Shown here: positions 31,044 through 32,342 of the stretch, one piece after another
Layout of the letters: the number at the start of each line of letters is the position of its first letter
Position numbering within the stretch: position 1 is the first letter of the stretch
Made by a program: the position numbers and the translations under genes
The notes under the pieces: generated by a model
Databases searched by the model: none
What the model was told of the DNA's origin: nothing
Seen by the model: the letters and a program-made list of their open reading frames with translations, nothing else
Assembly: GCA_905235415.1 (NCBI GenBank)
Contig: CAJOKX010000012.1
Coordinates: 1 to 32,342 of the forward strand
From: an uncultured Lachnospiraceae bacterium
Lineage (GTDB): Bacteria; Bacillota; Clostridia; Lachnospirales; Lachnospiraceae
Reading direction: 5' to 3'
DNA: 32,342 nucleotides

Positions 31044-32099
31044 ATGAATATCCTCATCGCTGTGATTCTGCTCAGTCTTATTATCCTGTTTCATGAATTC
31101 GGCCACTTTGTCATGGCCCGCCTGTGCGGGGTGGAAGTGATCGAATTCTCTCTGGGCATGGGAAAGAGACTCCTGACGCATGTGAGCGGAAGAAGCGGGA
31201 CCCGCTACAGTGTTAAAATGCTTCCGTTCGGCGGCTCCTGCATGATGAAAGGGGAGGACGAAGAAGATACCAGTGAAGGGGCCTTCGGCTCTAAGAAAGT
31301 GTGGCAGCGGCTTCTGATCGTTGCGGCCGGCCCCCTGTTCAATTTCCTGCTGGCGTTTCTGTTCTCAATCGTCATCATTTCATCTGTCGGATACGACGTG
31401 CCCGTCATCGAATACCTTGCAGAAGGCTATCCTATGGAGAAGGCCGGTATGGTTCCCGGGGATGTGATGACGTCCCTGGGCGGAGAGAAGATCCATGTGT
31501 ACCGGGACATCTCCAATTATCTGCTGTTTCACCAGGATGAACTGGCCTCCGGGAAACCGGTCACGGTGACCTGGAAAAGCAAGGACGGGGAAAAGAGCGC
31601 GCCTGTGACGGCGATGCGCAGCGAGGACGGGACACGCTTTATCCTGGGCATCTACGGAGGGACGAGATATTCCGCCGCAGGAAATGTGCCTGTCATCCTC
31701 CGGTACAGCCTGTATGAAGTGCAGTACTGGATCCGGACAACGATCGGGAGCCTGAAGATGATCGGCAGGGGACAGGTGAGCCTGGATGATGTGTCCGGGC
31801 CGGTCGGAGTCGTGGAAGTTGTAAGCGACACGGTGGAAGAGACGAAGAGCGAGGGACTCTGGATCGTCTTTCTGAACCTGCTGAACCTGGGCATTCTGCT
31901 GTCCGCAAACCTGGGCGTGATGAACCTGATCCCGTTCCCGGCGCTGGACGGAGGAAGGATCTTCCTGCTCCTGCTGGAAGGGGTGCGGGGCAGAAAGCTC
32001 GGCAAAAATATCGAAGGGTACATCAATCTTGCAGGATTCGCAATCCTGATGTGCCTGATGGTGCTGATCCTGTGCAATGATATCCGCAAGCTGTTCTGA
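31044..32099 (+). CDS. rseP: RIP metalloprotease RseP (site-2 protease)
   Basis: The 351-residue intramembrane zinc protease has the active-site HEFGH (His17, Glu18, His21) in the first helix, one PDZ domain at about 125-205, and the third zinc ligand in NLIPFPALDGGR near residue 303. It cleaves anti-sigma factors and signal-peptide remnants within the membrane. The ATG at 31044 follows GGAGC. Length fits the Firmicute form with a single PDZ. It is the last gene seen in the operon. A weak hairpin (32103-32108 with 32120-32125) follows, then the dispersed repeat. The usual downstream ispG and polC lie outside the window, or are absent at this site. Confidence 0.95.
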   Translation: MNILIAVILLSLIILFHEFGHFVMARLCGVEVIEFSLGMGKRLLTHVSGRSGTRYSVKMLPFGGSCMMKGEDEEDTSEGAFGSKKVWQRLLIVAAGPLFNFLLAFLFSIVIISSVGYDVPVIEYLAEGYPMEKAGMVPGDVMTSLGGEKIHVYRDISNYLLFHQDELASGKPVTVTWKSKDGEKSAPVTAMRSEDGTRFILGIYGGTRYSAAGNVPVILRYSLYEVQYWIRTTIGSLKMIGRGQVSLDDVSGPVGVVEVVSDTVEETKSEGLWIVFLNLLNLGILLSANLGVMNLIPFPALDGGRIFLLLLEGVRGRKLGKNIEGYINLAGFAILMCLMVLILCNDIRKLF

Positions 32100-32214
32100 C
32101 AGCCTGCGGATTTTGTCTGCGCAGGATTCGTGCAGCTTTGCCGAATCTCAGGTGCATGTGTGACATGCCCCGCATGATCTTGACCCGGCGGGGAGGAAAC
32201 GGTATAAACAGGGT

Positions 32215-32342
32215 ACAGTTCACAGGCCAGTCAACTCTGCTGAGAGTTTGTGGGCACACTGAAAACACGTTGCCTACCTTCGCTTTGCATCGGTTGCATT
32301 GCAGCCATTCCCAGCTCCTATAGAAGCGTGGTCGCTTCCATG
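32215..32342 (-). repeat. Dispersed inverted-repeat element, partial copy (left arm and loop)
   Basis: Bases 32215-32306 are the arm and 32307-32342 the loop. The arm is the reverse complement of the right arm at 51-149, with shared blocks GAAAAC, TGTGGGCAC and CAGGCCAGT. The loop and inner arm at 32290-32337 match 1-48 at 46 of 48 positions in direct orientation. The GAAGCG-TGGT-CGCTTC hairpin lies at 32323-32338. The window ends inside the element, so the second arm of this copy is not seen. Confidence 0.8.

Noticed and set aside
29924-31057. 377-codon minus-strand frame opposite dxr
   Set aside because: It is a shadow of a conserved housekeeping gene.
32167-32196. Terminator-like hairpin CCCCGC...GCGGGG after rseP
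   Set aside because: The stem is only 6 bp with a long loop and no T-run on the plus strand. It is also distant from the stop codon.
1-32342. Circular replicon (plasmid or phage) suggested by matching ends
   Set aside because: The end sequences differ at two of 48 positions and diverge beyond. The gene content includes an essential chromosomal operon, and no replication or phage gene is present.

Overview
The window looks like a chromosomal segment of an anaerobic Firmicute, most likely a Clostridia/Lachnospiraceae-type organism. The reasons are strong GGAGG-type ribosome binding sites, sigma-A type promoters, a Na+-pump decarboxylase operon of the split-subunit type, the gene order pyrH-frr-uppS-cdsA-dxr-rseP, and several secreted L,D-transpeptidases. 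No rRNA, tRNA, CRISPR array, transposase or phage gene was found. This taxonomic placement is inference from gene content and was not tested by a search.

Layout. Bases 1-149 and 32215-32342 are two partial copies of one dispersed inverted-repeat element, so the window starts and ends inside the same repeat family. At 309-1154 is a secreted L,D-transpeptidase. At 1381-6899 a five-gene operon has its own promoter and terminator: an acyl-CoA carboxyltransferase, an OadG-like membrane subunit, a biotin carrier, the Na+-pumping beta subunit and a pyruvate/oxaloacetate carboxyltransferase. A gap at 6900-7245 holds the terminator, a 33-bp tandem repeat and a promoter whose -10 box sits inside an inverted repeat. 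At 7246-10905 follow a short DtxR-family regulator, an acyltransferase-3 membrane enzyme, a membrane-anchored rhodanese-like protein without its catalytic cysteine, and a large membrane protein that may be a GT-C glycosyltransferase.

Bases 10993-26799 form a cell-envelope locus. It holds a WbqC-family gene, two ATP-grasp enzymes, two CsbB/GtrB-like membrane glycosyltransferases, two tandem YfhO-family membrane proteins, a CapK/PaaK-like adenylate-forming enzyme, two more L,D-transpeptidases and a Big2-domain protein with an amidase-like C-terminus. The ATP-grasp plus glycosyltransferase pair occurs twice, once on each side of the YfhO pair. By analogy with CsbB and YfhO in lipoteichoic acid glycosylation of Bacillus and Listeria, the glycosyltransferases may make polyprenyl-phosphate sugars that the YfhO proteins transfer outside the cell. 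The ATP-grasp and adenylate-forming enzymes may add or activate a carboxylate substituent. This duplicated arrangement is the best candidate for an undescribed system here.

Bases 26916-32099 are a conserved housekeeping operon for UMP kinase, ribosome recycling, undecaprenyl diphosphate synthesis, CDP-diglyceride synthesis, the MEP isoprenoid pathway and a site-2 protease. UppS supplies the lipid precursor that the neighbouring glycosyltransferases would use.

Sequence reading changed several starts. Two genes (11877 and 16708) appear to begin with TTG just downstream of perfect-consensus TTGACA-17-TATAAT promoters, and other starts (2828, 3863, 7246, 11691, 14967, 27629) were chosen by ribosome-binding-site spacing.
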